A stretch of DNA of 64,000 nt from Isoperla grammatica (GCA_945910005.1 OX246748.1:16037368-16101367); one strand, 5' to 3'; positions 12,461-25,417 are shown, counted from the first letter of the stretch. Made by a program: numbers and translations. The notes: generated by a model from the letters alone, not told the origin.

Positions 12461-13049
12461 AATTGATTATTCTTGTCATCACAAAACCGCATTAGTAAAA
12501 AGGAAAGAAAAACAAATTTAAAAGTCTCTTGACAAGAAACGGCGTCGACGCTAGCAAACATTGTAATAAAACACTTTAAAATCCAAAGAAATCTTGTGCC
12601 GCGAAAAACCTTCTAAACACTAAACACTTCAATTAAACTAAACTAATCGGGTGTTTCTCAAGGTATGTGAACACTCAGCTTAACCCCCGAGGAAGACGCC
12701 CACTCGCACCTGAAATGTTGACAATGTATCTACAGAGAAAACTTGCACGAATTTCATCACCTCTGACCTTATAAAGTTGATGGGCGGGAATTGAACGCAA
12801 GTGAAAACAGCTATAAACGGGACTTTGTTCTATTTAAGTCGGAATAAATCTTCATTTGACAAGGTTGATCGCGTTCCGGACGCGCAAGATGGGAATAAAA
12901 CGGGGAATGGGAAATGTCAGTGAACCATCAAACCCTCGCAGCAGTCTTACGAGTACGACATTGCGGAGCGAAGTCGCTTGAAACATTCATTTCAGTTTCA
13001 ATCGCTACTACGCGTACTACTTTATTTGCAGATGTTATAAATTATTTGT
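12461..13049. other. Unassigned noncoding DNA
   Basis: The segment near 12650 (CGGGTGTTTCTCAAGG) resembles the outer end of the neighbouring foldback family, also seen near 17960 and 44450. Otherwise nothing is recognised. Confidence 0.4.
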
Positions 13050-13225
13050 ACAAGGTGTCGAGCAACGTTACATTACAAAAGGTAACTTAGAACATATGAA
13101 ACACGGAAATATTGATTGGAACAAAGAAACATTCATAAGAAAGAGAACTAAATTCTCTACAGAATGACATAATTTGATTTAAATTTGCTTCAATTTAAAC
13201 ACATTTTAAGCAATTTTAACCAATC
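13050..13225. mobile_element. Foldback element, TGTCATCTTGTAGA family (right half, copy 2)
   Basis: It contains ATATTGATTGGAACAAAGAA, then a CATAAGAAAGAG block and CTACAGAATGACATAATTTG. These are the inverted counterparts of the left-arm motifs in copy 1. The left half is missing or too diverged to see. Confidence 0.6.
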
Positions 13226-13907
13226 AAATTTTTTAGTATAGTAGATTATAAGCGCTTTTAGTGAATTACGGCGATAACGATATTACAACTCTTTTCAAGT
13301 ATACAAGGTCACAATTAAAATATTTGGCAGTTTTGATAATTATTACAGTTTAAGAGTTAATACAGTAAAGTGTAAGTAAACGAGCAACACTTTGTGAGAA
13401 GTGGTTTGAAAGATTTATCTCATTTTGTCGATTCACTTTCTTTGGATGTTAATTTATTATTGAACGAAATATGTTTGTAAAACTAATTTATTGGCACATG
13501 TATTTTCTTGTGGGCCGTCAATTCTTGTGTGTTTATTCCTGCGTACAATGTAAAAGCTATAAGGTTCCATTACCCTGTTCGTGCTGATGTCTTCTAATTT
13601 CTGCAAATTATTTCAATATGGTGATGGGATAAATCCACTGACATACCTATTAACGGTGCCTCTGGAGCCGTCTTATTAGCAACGAGGGCTGTATATTGTC
13701 CCCTAGTGATATGTCCGCGATGATTGTTTTCATTTTTAGCACAAACCACGGTGTAGAATGGACACTTTTACAAGATAATATGAGACTTAAGACGTAATAT
13801 CATCTCCATAATACCGCGAAGCTTCTATAGAAACGAATGTATAAAGCCCATGGTATACAATAAAAATCAATGCTTCTTTTGTGCACGATAGTATCATATT
13901 AGCGAGT

Positions 13908-13939
<32 letters not shown>

Positions 13940-15264
13940 AATAGATGAGAGAAGAGAGAGGAAGGTCCGAATTCACCTACCTCTTTAAGCTCTGATTTAG
14001 TAATCTCAGTTTGTTAATCACGGTTTCTACAAACATTATATCCAAAGAACCTTGTTCGTAGCAAACCTCTGATTACTGGCTGATCGGAGATAAAAACTTT
14101 CGAGAAATCGGCCCAGTATACTAATAAATGTTTTGTAATTAATAACACAATTTTAATTTTTAATCCAATCACATAAGACAGTGTTCTATAACTGCACACT
14201 TTCAAAACAAGCAATGTATCTGTATGAAGTGTGTTAAAAGATATTAGAGAATGAAAATGACACTACTGTCACAAATCAAACGGTGCTTTAGAAAAATGAA
14301 TGAATTTGTACTCGAATTTAACCATATCCGATGCGTTATTTTCTGACACAGCGCTTACAGCACTATGCTTTTCATAATTTAAATTTATGTGTTTTTATGC
14401 TTAATGTCAGCTTTTTGTAACGAGTTATGAATAAAGCTAATGGAAATTTATATCCCATACAACCGGAATTAAAATCGTGAAAAAAAACATTTATTTCTAA
14501 CACCTCTCGTATTCGCAAATTACGCCAACTACATCCCCTCAAAAATGTAAGCAATGCATGGTTAGAGATATAAAATGTAAAACAAGAATGTTTGTGGTTT
14601 TATTCGTAACTGCTAATTTGTCGCTCTCTGATTGGTTCACACGTGAGGTGACGTATTTACTTTTTACTAACTTCTGGACTTTATAACACCACACACACGC
14701 TTCAAAACAAATCGACATCTGTTTAAAATTGTATTCTTTGTTCGAATTGAATTATCCTCCTAGGCAAATCAAATTATTTAAATCATTTGTGATTTTAAAC
14801 TTTACTAAGATTTTCCATTTACACACACGATTATATTTTTGATTCGGTCACTGAATGTGCGTATCATGCTTTAAAAAATGTATTAAACACCAGTTTGTGT
14901 TTAATTTTTTCTCCCCAATGAGAACAGTAAAGATTTATTACCACAAACTAACGACCAGCATCATGACCATAATTCTTAGTTGCCAACAATCTTCTACTTC
15001 ATCTCGAATATCCTTAAGATTAACACGCTGGCCATAGTTTAGTGCAAAACAATCGGAAAAGTTTTGTGACGGTTAGATAAACAATCGTTTGGATATTTAC
15101 GATCAAATGAACAAGTTGGGCTCCGTCGAGGCGCCCCTATACGCAGGACGGTGAACTATAGTAGCTACAACGAAAGTATTCTGATCACAGCCGAGTCCAA
15201 GGTGACAACATAATTCTCTACTTTGCTAATTCCTACCATATAATCTAAACAGGTATATTGAGAA
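13226..15264. other. Unassigned noncoding DNA with a (GA)n run
   Basis: A GA/GAGA simple repeat occupies about 13905-13965. Near 13653 the string GGAGCCG followed by AGCAACGA recalls the tail of the tRNA-SINE at 34080, and may be a relict. No gene is seen. Confidence 0.5.
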
Positions 15265-15340
15265 CAATTTAAGACCTTCCGTTGGTTACCTGTAACGGTA
15301 GGGAAGACCTTCCGTTGGTTACCTGTAACGGTAGGTGTGG
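15265..15340. repeat. Short tandem duplication, 35-bp unit x2
   Basis: AGACCTTCCGTTGGTTACCT followed by GTAACGGTAGG occurs twice in a row. Within each unit GTTACC and GGTAAC-like strings give local dyad symmetry. Confidence 0.85.
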
Positions 15341-15539
15341 CCAAACCGCCTGTGCACTCGACTAAGCCAAACCGTGCATTGACGAATGTGTGAAAGAACG
15401 CCAGGTATCCGTTGATTTTCTTTCAATTGGCGCGGTTTAAAGGGACAGTAGACAATGACCTGAGATCGGTATGCGAATACTTGCGTTCCGGCTACTTTAA
15501 CAACATACCATTGCATAGGATGGTGACTAGTTGTATTTA

Positions 15540-15725
15540 TTATTTTTATTGTTTACAAAGATAAAATTGTAGAAATACATTGTAAATATAAATTGTATTT
15601 TGTAATAAGTGTTGGGTATAAGTGTAATTTGTTTCTATTTTCGTTTTGACGTAAATTGTTTGTTATTCTGTGTCTTACGGCAACAGCTATGGCTGCAGAA
15701 ACCAATAAAGGTTGTTATTATTAGT
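15540..15725 (+). mobile_element. Probable non-LTR retroposon 3' end with ATT tail
   Basis: A T/G-rich untranslated-like stretch ends in ACCAATAAAGG followed by TTGTTATTATTAG, an AATAAA signal followed by a short ATT repeat. This pattern is typical of LINE 3' ends with microsatellite tails. No coding portion is visible, so the assignment is tentative. Confidence 0.4.
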
Positions 15726-16106
15726 ATAAGACATAACCGGCCGCATAAATAGTGGTCTAATGAGTAATGTTAAGGTAGTTATTTTTACACTTGGAATCCG
15801 ATAATACGATTGTAGGCGCGGATTATTTCTGAAAGACTCAACACGGTTTCTATAAATTAAATCCCGTTGTGCTTCTCTAGGTTCTATAAACTTTTGATCA
15901 TTAATGTACAAAGAACGATTTCCGAAAAACTTTGAACAGTCATTTCACAGAGCGGCTGCTATCTGTCAAAACTTATACCACGAAATCTATTTCCAACTCG
16001 TAATAACTTGTGAGCCGTGAGAAATGATTCGCTACGGTTGGCTTGATGAGTCTTGAACGCAGAGTTGATATCACTGTCGAGTGATTCGTCATTCTCCGCC
16101 ACCTGC
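15726..16106. other. Unassigned noncoding DNA
   Basis: Nothing was recognised beyond short frames without features. Confidence 0.5.
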
Positions 16107-16592
16107 GGTGTTGCCTTTGCTGCAGGGTGACGTCAAAGGCAGTGTTGCCATTGCTGCAGGGTGACGTCATAGGCAGTGTTGCCATTGCTGTAGAGTGACG
16201 TCACAGGCGGTGTTGCCATTGCTGCAGGGTAACGTTATAGGTGGTGTTGCTATTGCTGCAGGGTGACGTCACATGCGGAATAGCCATTGCTCGAGGCTGA
16301 CGCTGCAGGCGGCGTTGCCATTGCTGCAGAGTAACGTTATAGGTGGTGTTGCCATTGCTGCAGGGTGACGTCACATGCGGTGTAGCCATTGCTGCAGGGT
16401 GACGTCATAGACGGTGTTGCCATTGCTGCAGGCTGACGCTGCAGGCGGCGTTGCCATTGCTGCAGGGTGACGTTATAGGTGGTGTTGCCTTTGCTGCAGC
16501 GTGACAGCACAGGCAGTGTTGCCATTGCTGCAGGGTGACGTCATAGGCGGCGTTGCCATTGCTGTGACGTTATAGGCGCAGTTGCCATTGCT
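16107..16592. repeat. 34-bp minisatellite, about 14 units, with recurrent TGACGTCA
   Basis: The unit reads roughly GTTGCCATTGCTGCAGGG followed by TGACGTCATAGGCG. I count seven exact TGACGTCA palindromes (the ATF/CREB consensus), for example at 16128, 16162 and 16196. Other units carry changed versions such as AACGTTA or TGACGCTG. Short minus-strand frames over it are repeat artefacts. The array lies near no visible gene. Confidence 0.95.
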
Positions 16593-17187
16593 GCAGACAC
16601 AAATTATATTGCTGGAAAAGTAATTAGGATATCCAGTATTTTCATTTTTATTATGTTCTAGTCCGAAACTGAAAGGACACAAGAACATTTTGATTTTACT
16701 CAATTTTTCTCTTTCAATTTGTCTGTGTTTGTTTAACGTACATATAGAGCGTATAGGTACATTCTATTGCAAAGCTTTGCGCACCAGTGTTTGAATGAAT
16801 GAGTGAAGGCTCCGGCTTTGTAGACGAACCAACATATGCATTTATGTGTAATTTACAAAAAACAAATATTTGCATTTCAAAAGGGAAAAAATCCCCATAG
16901 TTGGCTTTATCTCGTACGGATTACGTTAAAAGTGGAAGGGCTCGTTCTAAAGCCTTGATCAGCTGGATTCGATAACTGAATTTACTCCCGAAATCCATCC
17001 GTTATTTTGTGTGTGGGCTTTGTGTCCGATGAACAGTAATATGGCGATGTGTGGAACATGCGGGAGCCGAATTGACTAGTGACACAAGGACGTGTTTTCA
17101 TAGTGATGCGCCATAATTATGACTATGACACCGTGACATGCACGGTAGCCGTATCACGTCAGTCTCGACTCGTAGATTGATGACTGG
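16593..17187. other. Unassigned noncoding DNA
   Basis: No gene or repeat was recognised. Confidence 0.5.
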
Positions 17188-17595
17188 CCAGTTTAGGAAG
17201 TAGTCATTTCGCCGCTAAAACGTGCGCCTAAACTTACACTTCTCACGCCTAAACCGATAAAATGATTTCTCTCTTATTTTACGTCCCAGTTTAAAAGTGT
17301 CAAATTGATGACTTTCATTACAAAAACACAAAATATTTATCTTGAAAGAGTATATAAAAAATTATGAAATAAATTTGCACATATTGAAACCACGTTGTGT
17401 TCAAATGTACATATTTTATCATTTTTTTTTTGTACTCTTTTAGGATCGATATCTTGTGTTTTCGTAATGAAAGTCATCAATTTGACTCTTTTATACTAAG
17501 AGGTAAAACCTGAAAATAATTCTATTATTGGTTAGGGCGTGGAAGCGGAACCACTTAAACGCATGTTTAAGTGGTAAAATGACGACTGCCGAACG
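17188..17595. mobile_element. Long (about 400 bp) foldback element
   Basis: The two arms pair over nearly the whole length. The inner arms are almost perfect (CAAATTGATGACTTTCATTA against its complement near 17470-17490). The outer arms still align from about 17190 to 17280 with 17505 to 17595. It has no coding capacity. A transcript across it would form a long hairpin RNA. Its superfamily is unknown because I see no clear target duplication. Confidence 0.75.
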
Positions 17596-17659
17596 CTCGT
17601 AATCCATCTAGTCTGAGGAACTCCCGGTTTCACTCAGTTAAAATTGGTGTAAAAGTGTC

Positions 17660-17960
17660 GAAATTGAACCAAATGTAAATCCAAAATATGTCATCCTGTA
17701 GACAATTTAGTGCTCTTCCTTTTGAATGTTTCCTTTTTCGAATCATTATTCCCGTTTTTCAGGTGTCCTCAATAACCTTTTGTAATGTGATGTTGCGGGA
17801 CACCTTTCACACTTAATTAAGAACATCTTTAAAACGGTAATATGTATTAGAATAAAAAAAACATTCATACGAAAAACCAATTCCATTCTTTATAGGGTGA
17901 CATAATTTTCTTTTCTTTTGGGACAATTTAAACCATGTAAAAGCAATTTTAACAGACGAT
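17660..17960. mobile_element. Foldback element, TGTCATCTTGTAGA family (copy 3)
   Basis: Left-arm motifs ATGTCATCCTGTAGACAATT and TTTTCAGGTGTCCTCAATAA are followed by the inverted right-arm motifs ACTTAATTAAGAACATC and AGGGTGACATAATTTTC. This is the most complete member alongside 12152 and 44165. Confidence 0.65.
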
Positions 17961-17984
17961 CGGGTGTTCTGCAAGGTCAGTGAA

Positions 17985-18055
17985 CAACAGCCTTGGTGTT
18001 CTGCAAGGTCAGTGAACAACAGCCTTAAGGCTGTTTGTGCACTTAGCCTACGGAA
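17985..18055. repeat. 34-bp tandem duplication
   Basis: GGTGTTCTGCAAGGTCAGTG followed by AACAACAGCCTT occurs twice head to tail, directly after the foldback copy, and ends in the palindrome AGCCTTAAGGCT. The unit matches the outer end of the neighbouring family. Confidence 0.85.
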
Positions 18056-18149
18056 CACGCGGTGTCGTAATGTTGTTATAATTGCTTTAAAATGTACAAA
18101 CAAAATTGGATGTTATTAAATGTTTTTCAATTTTTCCAAAAATAAATCA

Positions 18150-18260
18150 AAACTTGTCATCCGTTAGAGACTTATTCCTCTTTCTTATACATGTTTCTTT
18201 GAGCTAATAAATATTCCCTTATTTCAGATGTTCTAAATAACTTTTGCCACGTGATGTACC
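18150..18260. mobile_element. Foldback element, TGTCATCTTGTAGA family (left half, copy 4)
   Basis: It carries TTGTCATCCGTTAGAGA, CTCTTTCTTATACATGTTTC and TTTCAGATGTTCTAAATAAC in the order of the left arm of copy 1. No right arm was found nearby. Confidence 0.55.
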
Positions 18261-19284
18261 TATATTCTTGATCTCGTATACTGATTTACTTGGTAAAAAT
18301 CAATAACGTAAACCTTAGTCTTAATATAAAAGATGTGTTTCAAACAATATTATTTTGTTAAAGAAACAATGCAAGATAAATAAGTAAATAAATAAATGTG
18401 GCCGACAGCTTTCACACCTACACACTCCCTTGTATTGTTATAACAAGTAAGATTAACACATTTCAGTTCTAAAAGACTGATGCAATTTTCTTTCCCGAAA
18501 CGATACTTATTTACTTAAAACAAAACATAATCAAACACTATTCAGATAAAAACTGTTAAAACTTTTCTAGGGCTCGTATCTAGGATATGATTGATGCTGC
18601 AAACTTAACGTTTCTATAAGACGAGTGAACAAGTCCGTAAGTGTAATTCCGTCTCACTTTATGTATGTTGTTATTTCTTTTCAAAAGTGTCTATTTTTAT
18701 CACGATGATTCACGATTCTAGACATTGTCTAGGACCAAATAAGAACTAGAATAGAGATTTGCAAAACATTTGATTTACGTTGCCTTCGGTTCTATTTATT
18801 CGTGGTGTCAAACCTTAGAGTTGCCGGTGTTTCGCGCCATCAATTATTCAACAAAGAGCACAGAAGCCTCACCCGATGGCAAGAAAGCTCAATTTCGCTA
18901 TAAAATCCAACAACTATTTTATTCCCAGTTCGTAAACGCTTTCATGCGCAAAGTTATTTAACAGCACATTGGCTCTACAAGTATGTCAAACTATTATGTT
19001 ATTCAAAAAATTTCATTGCAAATCCCCGATAGAAACAATTCAATTCAATTCAATTTAAAAGCATTTTATTTCTTAAGTAAAGTATTGTTAAGTACAGTAT
19101 TGGTAAAAAAAGTATATGTTTATTAGTAGTGAGAAGCCCACAGGAGGCAAGCCTTGAGTAAGGGTAGAACATAAGTAAGAGACATAAAAAAAATACAATG
19201 CAAGATGGCAGAACTAAAGTGATTTCAATGTTAGATTTGTGCAGATTTGTTGATTGATTATGAAAAAATTACAAATAATTGAAT
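18261..19284. other. Unassigned noncoding DNA
   Basis: A small plus frame at 18770-18961 has no recognisable features. Short AATTC repeats occur near 19040. Confidence 0.5.
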
Positions 19285-19530
19285 TACAAAACAGGTTCCA
19301 GCTTGCCAGCGTTCCGCTTTCCTCAATGAAATAAATCCGTTTTCCCGCGTCTGTTACCAGTAAGCGGGTGAGCTTGAATTGTTAAGGGTGCGCGCACAAA
19401 GAAAGCTGGTTACCTGCTTACTGGTAACCGGCGCGGGAAAACGGGTTTATTTCATTGAGATAATGGAACGTTGGCTTCTGGCAACCTGCTTCTAATAAAA
19501 TGTATAGCTGCACTTGAAAGCAATGTCATG
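19285..19530. mobile_element. Palindromic MITE related to the element at 59852 (rearranged copy)
   Basis: Arms around 19292-19350 and 19420-19490 pair (CTCAATGAAATAAATCCGTT against its complement). The centre contains GGGTGCGCGCACAAAGAAAG, the terminal motif of the intact copy at 59852-60065. The internal marker CTGCACTTGAAAGCA is also shared. Here the terminal motif sits in the middle, so the copy is inverted, doubled or recombined relative to 59852. Confidence 0.65.
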
Positions 19531-19565
19531 TAGTGTTTTCAAGATAAATTACTAAAATTCGTTAA

Positions 19566-19964
19566 GAGCGAATGGTACTCTACGTCAAAAACCGCACACA
19601 AAGCCCCATTAATCAATCAATCATTTTAATTTATATCACAAGAACGGACTTCGAAATCAGAAATCTGAATCCACAGTGCACTTTGATTTGATAAGCCCTG
19701 CATACTGAATGCTCTAATTGTGTCTTACATTATAATCAGTATTGATTGTATTTCTAATTAATTTTATCACTAATTATAGATTTAGTAATCAAAATAGCTA
19801 CGCTAATGGTTATAATATTTTATTCAGTCCGTAGGGCTTACCAAAACACAGTCCACTGTTGACTCAGATTTTCGATTTCGAGTAACATTCTTGAGATTTA
19901 ATTAAAATATGAAACTTTTCGGCGGTTTTTGACAATGAGGTAACCTTTTGCCCTTAAGGCGTGT
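19566..19964. mobile_element. MITE, CGTCAAAAACCGC family (copy 1), TAA/TTA-flanked
   Basis: The element is about 400 bp with inverted termini (TACGTCAAAAACCGC near the left end, GCGGTTTTTGACA near the right end). It is flanked by TTAA-context duplications that read TAA or TTA on both sides. The inner arms also pair (TGGACTTCGAAATC-like block). A second copy lies at 28545. There is no open frame. The 3-bp TWA target suggests the PIF/Harbinger superfamily. Confidence 0.75.
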
Positions 19965-22069
19965 TCCAACTTGACGTTTTTACTCGTCTAGCTTCCCTAG
20001 AAGACTAACGCAACAAGTAGTAATAATTAATTACAACAATTTTTAATTGTTGTTTTAGTCGGCGAAGTAGGCAAAGCAGGCCAAAATAGAGAAGTTGAAA
20101 GAGGCCTTAATATCCCTAGGCTTCCATCGATTGAAAAATGTTATTCTGTTGGAATACCTACAGTGTTTTATACACATTGTTTGCTGTTTGTCTATTTATA
20201 ATGGAGATGTTATATCTACCTCAATCCAATTGTCAACTGTCAACAACTCCTGGACGCTGTTAGATCCCCAGTCAAACCAATACTGTGTGTCGTGTGTGTG
20301 TGAGTTTGCTTCCAATACAGAAGGTATCCCTTTGATATCTCGATATCGCCATAGGGGTTATAGAGCTTTAACAAGTCAAACAAAGAATATCAAACATTTA
20401 TTTTAGATATATCGTTATATGAATAATAAAGTTTGCCATGCTTATTTACCCAAACCAAGTAAATACTGAAACCAAATGTAGTACAGTATACATCTTAATT
20501 TTGTATCTGTTCTTAAATTATAAAAAACATTCTGAAATTTGTGTTATTTGCAGAAAGTATAGTTTTAGCTGGAGACATAGCTAACAAACACTCTGATTCA
20601 ACCACAGTGAAGCAATTTAAATACATCAACGTTGGAATGAACAATATTTACATTGCCAAGGGCTATACGAATTTCTCTATTTTTACAGTGACGTGCCTTA
20701 TTGAACAATACGGAAGAAGAAAATATTTAACAATCAACAACTAACTTCTATCAATAGATAAATCAATACAAATGTAAACAATATTTTATATTTTTATTGT
20801 AAACCGATGTAGTTTTTGTTTGTGCCAAAGACATACAGAAAATGGCAACTGCATTCATTTCTTCACTCAACGAGCGAGCATAGCACATTTGTATAAGTGA
20901 CTATAAAGAGTACGGTTTAATGGTTAGTTACCTTAATGTGGAGTTAATGGTTGGTGTTAGTTGACCGGCGTTAAATCGCGCTCTACTGATGGGTATTTGG
21001 AGCGGCGGGTCTCTGGGGGGAGGGGGGGGGAGGAGCGGGAGGGGGGGAAGGGTCTACAGCAAACTAGCCAACACTCGCGATCAAGGAAAACTTCAAGGGG
21101 AAAAAATCCTCTTCAACGAAACTTACAACGAGCAGAGGAGAGACCAAAAAATATTTACAATGGAACTTCGTATAGTCTCGATGAAAAACACACTTTACTT
21201 GGGATAAAGTTGCTTTTCAAAATAACGGATGAAAAAGGAAATTTCGGGGAAAGTTCTGCATTTGATATATTCGTAAGTACTTAAGTTATTAGTAAGCAGG
21301 CTCTGAATGAAGAGCCAAGTTTATCACTCAAGAATTTGTTGGGTGATCGGAGGACCCTTTACTTGTTAATTAATGAAGGCCTACTCAGATTGAATCCAAG
21401 AGTTCGAAGCCACAGCTCAATGTTTCAATTTCAAAGTTAAAAATGTGTAGATAGAGTGCGTATAATAGAAAATTGAATTCCGCTAATGCACAGCATTAAG
21501 CAATACATATTATACCACATAATACTATTTTTGTCTGTATGCTTTATGAAAACATATCATTTGTTAGTCGAGGATTTTTGTAAAAATTGCATACTTACTA
21601 CTTAAATTCAATTAGAGTTGTATGGGAATTTTAAGAGAAAGTTACTTGAATCATTCACGGACATAAGAGTCACCAGGTAAAACTCGTGTTCAAATATAAT
21701 TGGTTTAACAGTCTGCCAGGAAAAAGTTAAATTTGCACTTAGAGCTCTGCAGGAGTTTAGTTAAAAATAATGAAGAAGGATTTGTGTTCGTGTAATGTAT
21801 CATTCACGCATTAAATTATCTTCTTTCTTGTACTACTATGTCGGTTTTAAATAGACCTAAGCTAGGATGTTAATGACATGACTTTTTTGGCATCACTTCA
21901 TTTGACCAAAGTGAAATATGATCACGGTGCATGTGTTTCTGAAGTTAAAACATCAGTTTTATTGGTCATATCATTGCATATTTTGATCATCCAGGCGCTG
22001 TAGCCACATAAGTGACTTTTAGCTATGTAGTTTTTTGTTTTGGTATATTAGCTTATATATTATTGTCAT
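19965..22069. other. Unassigned noncoding DNA with G-rich patch
   Basis: Frames at 20095-20406 and 20541-20744 (+) were examined as possible exons. The latter is preceded by TTGTGTTATTTGCAG, an acceptor-like string, but no family or partner exon is evident. Around 21010-21055 lies a G-run-rich tract with quadruplex potential. Confidence 0.45.
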
Positions 22070-22338
<269 letters not shown>

Positions 22339-23514
22339 TGGTAATTTGGTATTTGGATTTAAAATAATTTGTTCTCATATCTGTGGTAATATTTTCATAT
22401 TTCTTGGAAATTAACTCTTTCCAAACTACGTGTAAACACTGCATTTTACTATTTCTAAAAGTCTGGCAGAAATGTTCATTCTCTAGCCAAAGCATCTACA
22501 GCTGGTCAAGTTTTGTACTGAATGGTAGGCTCAAGGGCTTTTGAGGGTACTCAATGCTGAAGTCATTTTCATTACGGGAATGAGTTGTGGAGTGGCCAAG
22601 ACAGGAAGCACGAATCGATCTTGACGAGAAGTTGCTGGGAATTGGGCACATGTACGGAACTTGTGTAACGACGAATTAATATAAGTAAAATTAACAGTAA
22701 ATTCTTAATGTTTTCAAAATAAAGAATTATTTGGTCATATTATAGACACGTTATATTTCATTATTACCTTTTCGTTCTCGTAGGCTTAGAAAGATTTTTT
22801 TCCTATTAAACGGTAAAACTAAAAAAACAATTTTGCCCAAAAAACCCACAAAGTGTTTTCACGCAGCCAACATTAAATTTCCCCTCGCGCTTTTAGCAGT
22901 GTCTTTCTAATTGACTTCTACACTTGGTTCAGTTTTCATCAAACTTTCAAACTGTCTAACCTTGCGCAAGTTCAACAATTAATTTTTTTAATTTTCGACT
23001 TTTTACATAATATTCACGACCCCTTGGGCCTAGCAAACATCTGATGAGGGGTGAGGGCAGGTGGAGGGGGGAGGGGGGGGGGGGTCCCACTTTACCAGGT
23101 CGGTTTATTAAACCTGTAATTAAGGCTTCACTGCTGTGTAGGACCGCATATTTTAACCGAAGCACTTCAACGGCCACTTTGCCCGTGAAACATTGTAAAC
23201 GTCTACTTTGTTTACGGCCAGAAAACCTTAATCATTTTTCATGGGTGTCGTGTCAAGTAAGCCGAGTTTAAAAGCTCACATATCTTGTTCAGATAATGGG
23301 GTTTAGTAGAGACGTTACCTTTTCGTCGTTGTTATTCTTGTGAAAACCAGAAAATACAAAATTTAATAGGATTTGAACAAAGATCTCCCCCTTTGCGCTA
23401 TAGCTTCTAGACCATCACTAGACAACTAGACCACCAGAAAATATAGGGGACTGGGGCTTGTTTATTTGTTCTCTCTATTTTATATCTTATTCAACCATAA
23501 AACATCTAAGACAA
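22339..23514. other. Unassigned noncoding DNA
   Basis: A G-run tract (23044-23090) produces spurious frames on both strands. No gene or repeat family was recognised. Confidence 0.5.
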
Positions 23515-23755
23515 GTCTGGGCCCGGAGAAGAATAGGCCCAGAGTGACTCTGCTAGTCGTAAGAGGCAACAAAAGGAGACCCTGTCTCTTACCCCACCAC
23601 TGTCCCACTGAAGATTTCTCCTCCCACTTGGCCCTGCCCTCCCTTGCTGGACTCCCCTTATGACGACCCCCACGATATATATGTACCTGATTCGGAATAC
23701 GTCATGTGATTTAAGCTGTCGAGTACGTCGTTAAACACCACCAATAATAATAACA
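23515..23755 (+). mobile_element. Dispersed retroposon, GCTAGTCGTAAGAGGC family (copy 1)
   Basis: It shares with 43411-43773 the head TAGGCCCAGAGTGACTCTGC, the middle CTTGCTGGACTCCCCTTATG and the end GAGTACGTCGTTAAACACCA followed by an A-rich tail. It is noncoding. The directional structure with a conserved 3' end suggests a SINE or a LINE 3' fragment. I do not see clear tRNA A/B boxes. Confidence 0.65.
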
Positions 23756-25099
23756 AAACATCTAAACGAAAAACTGGAAAACAATACTAAAAGACACAAA
23801 ACGAAACTATAGCAAATTCGAGGTTAAATGTGGCAATGCGCGCGCGCTCATGTGGTAGAAACGGGAACTAGCGAATCGAGTAAAGTTGTTGTGCCAACGC
23901 ACTCCCTTGATGAATATAATGTCGAGTATATCTGGGGTACTCGTAGATAATCAAGACAAACTACAATGGGACAAGATAATCTTCAGGGTTAAGGAAACCT
24001 TCATTGCTTAATTGACGCTTTTTATTTACCGATATTTTGAGAACGATTCAAGATATTGAAAAACTGATTCATACCTGGATTTGTGTTTGTATCAAGTGAA
24101 CAAGGAATTTCTAAAATTTTAAGTTATTATTATTGTTAAGATTGTCATTTCAGTAATAATTAAAGCAGTTGAGTAAAAAAACAAAAATCGTAACAATAGC
24201 ATATTTGAACCTTTTAAATGCATTGCTTAGCTGATACAAAATTGGACACAAATCTGGGTGTCAATTACTTTTTTGAATAAGTTGTAGCGACCTCAAGATG
24301 TCTATAAAATACCATTATATTTCCGAGATTAAATATAAATAAGCCTTCCATTACCTTTATTGAATAGGACAAAATATAACTAGGTATAGACCAACATCTT
24401 CAAAGAAGTTTGATGGAAAAATTTTAAATTGCCAGTCAATGATAGAATAATTATATTTGCTGTGTTCTTCACTCCAAAAATTATTTCAAGAAGATTTATT
24501 AATATCTTATCTTATTATCTATCTGGTTTTACCTTATCATTATCCCTATTATCCGTATTATTATAATCTTTTAGGTGTCACTCAAGTAAACTATAATACT
24601 CGGATAAAAATCAACCCCAAAATACAAAGAATGCAACACTCGAAACACAAGTAGCTCTATAGGAAATGTGTGAAACATTGCAACTATATTTATAGGACCC
24701 GTATTCATTAAACAATATCTATAACCGCGGTATGTTATGTGTGTATCCACCGCACTCAATAATAATGCCCAGCCTATTACAGCAAATTTCGTGGTTTTTA
24801 TAACGACTATGAGGTATTTCGAACATTATAACATCAAGTGCGTACGAGACGATTACATACAGTTAGTAGTTATTGAATTAGCGGCACTCATAGCTACTAT
24901 GGAATGGCGGCTATGCTCGTTAGGGTGGAAATTTCACCGAACAACTTTAACACCCGTCAGCGAAACTTATTATACGCCCGAACAAAACAATTGTAATTTC
25001 ATTTTTAATTGAAATGCTGGTAAATGTGTGGCGAGTGTGGTGGAGAATTGCAGCTTCTATTTGTTGCTCGTTCAATCATACATTTGAATCATGTATGCT
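23756..25099. other. Unassigned noncoding DNA
   Basis: No gene was seen. The 24457-24654 and 24737-25012 frames have no recognisable features. Confidence 0.5.
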
Positions 25100-25417
25100 A
25101 TTCATAGTTCCCACGTGACGTCACAGCGGCCATGATTGCGACACAATTGATGAGGACCAATCCTAGATCTTTGGCAAATACTATTCAAATTCAATAAATA
25201 AGCCTAATTTAGAATTCAGAAAGTAAACGTAAGTAATAAAACAATAAAAATTACGACACATACCAATTTTATTAAAAAACATCTGAATTTTAAAGAACTA
25301 AGAATGTCTGTGTTTTACCACAACAGCCTTCAATTGTTTCTCGATAGCAACGTCAAAGTTTGATCACAAATGTGGCCGCCACGCGCAAAGATGTGACGTA
25401 CGTGCAACCTATGAATA
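25100..25417 (-). mobile_element. MITE-like element with CACGTG/TGACGTCA-bearing termini (copy 1)
   Basis: The ends ATTCATAG and CTATGAAT are inverted. The left terminus carries CCCACGTGACGTCACAG and the right carries GATGTGACGTACGTGCAACC. In reverse complement it matches 56268-56586 closely (GTGGCGGCCACATTTGTGAT, AGAAACAATTGAAG). It has no coding capacity. The termini contain an E-box and a CRE-like palindrome. Confidence 0.75.

Noticed and set aside
20541..20744. Possible terminal exon preceded by an acceptor-like TTATTTGCAG
   Set aside because: A single acceptor-like string in AT-rich DNA is weak evidence. No upstream exon or protein family was recognised.
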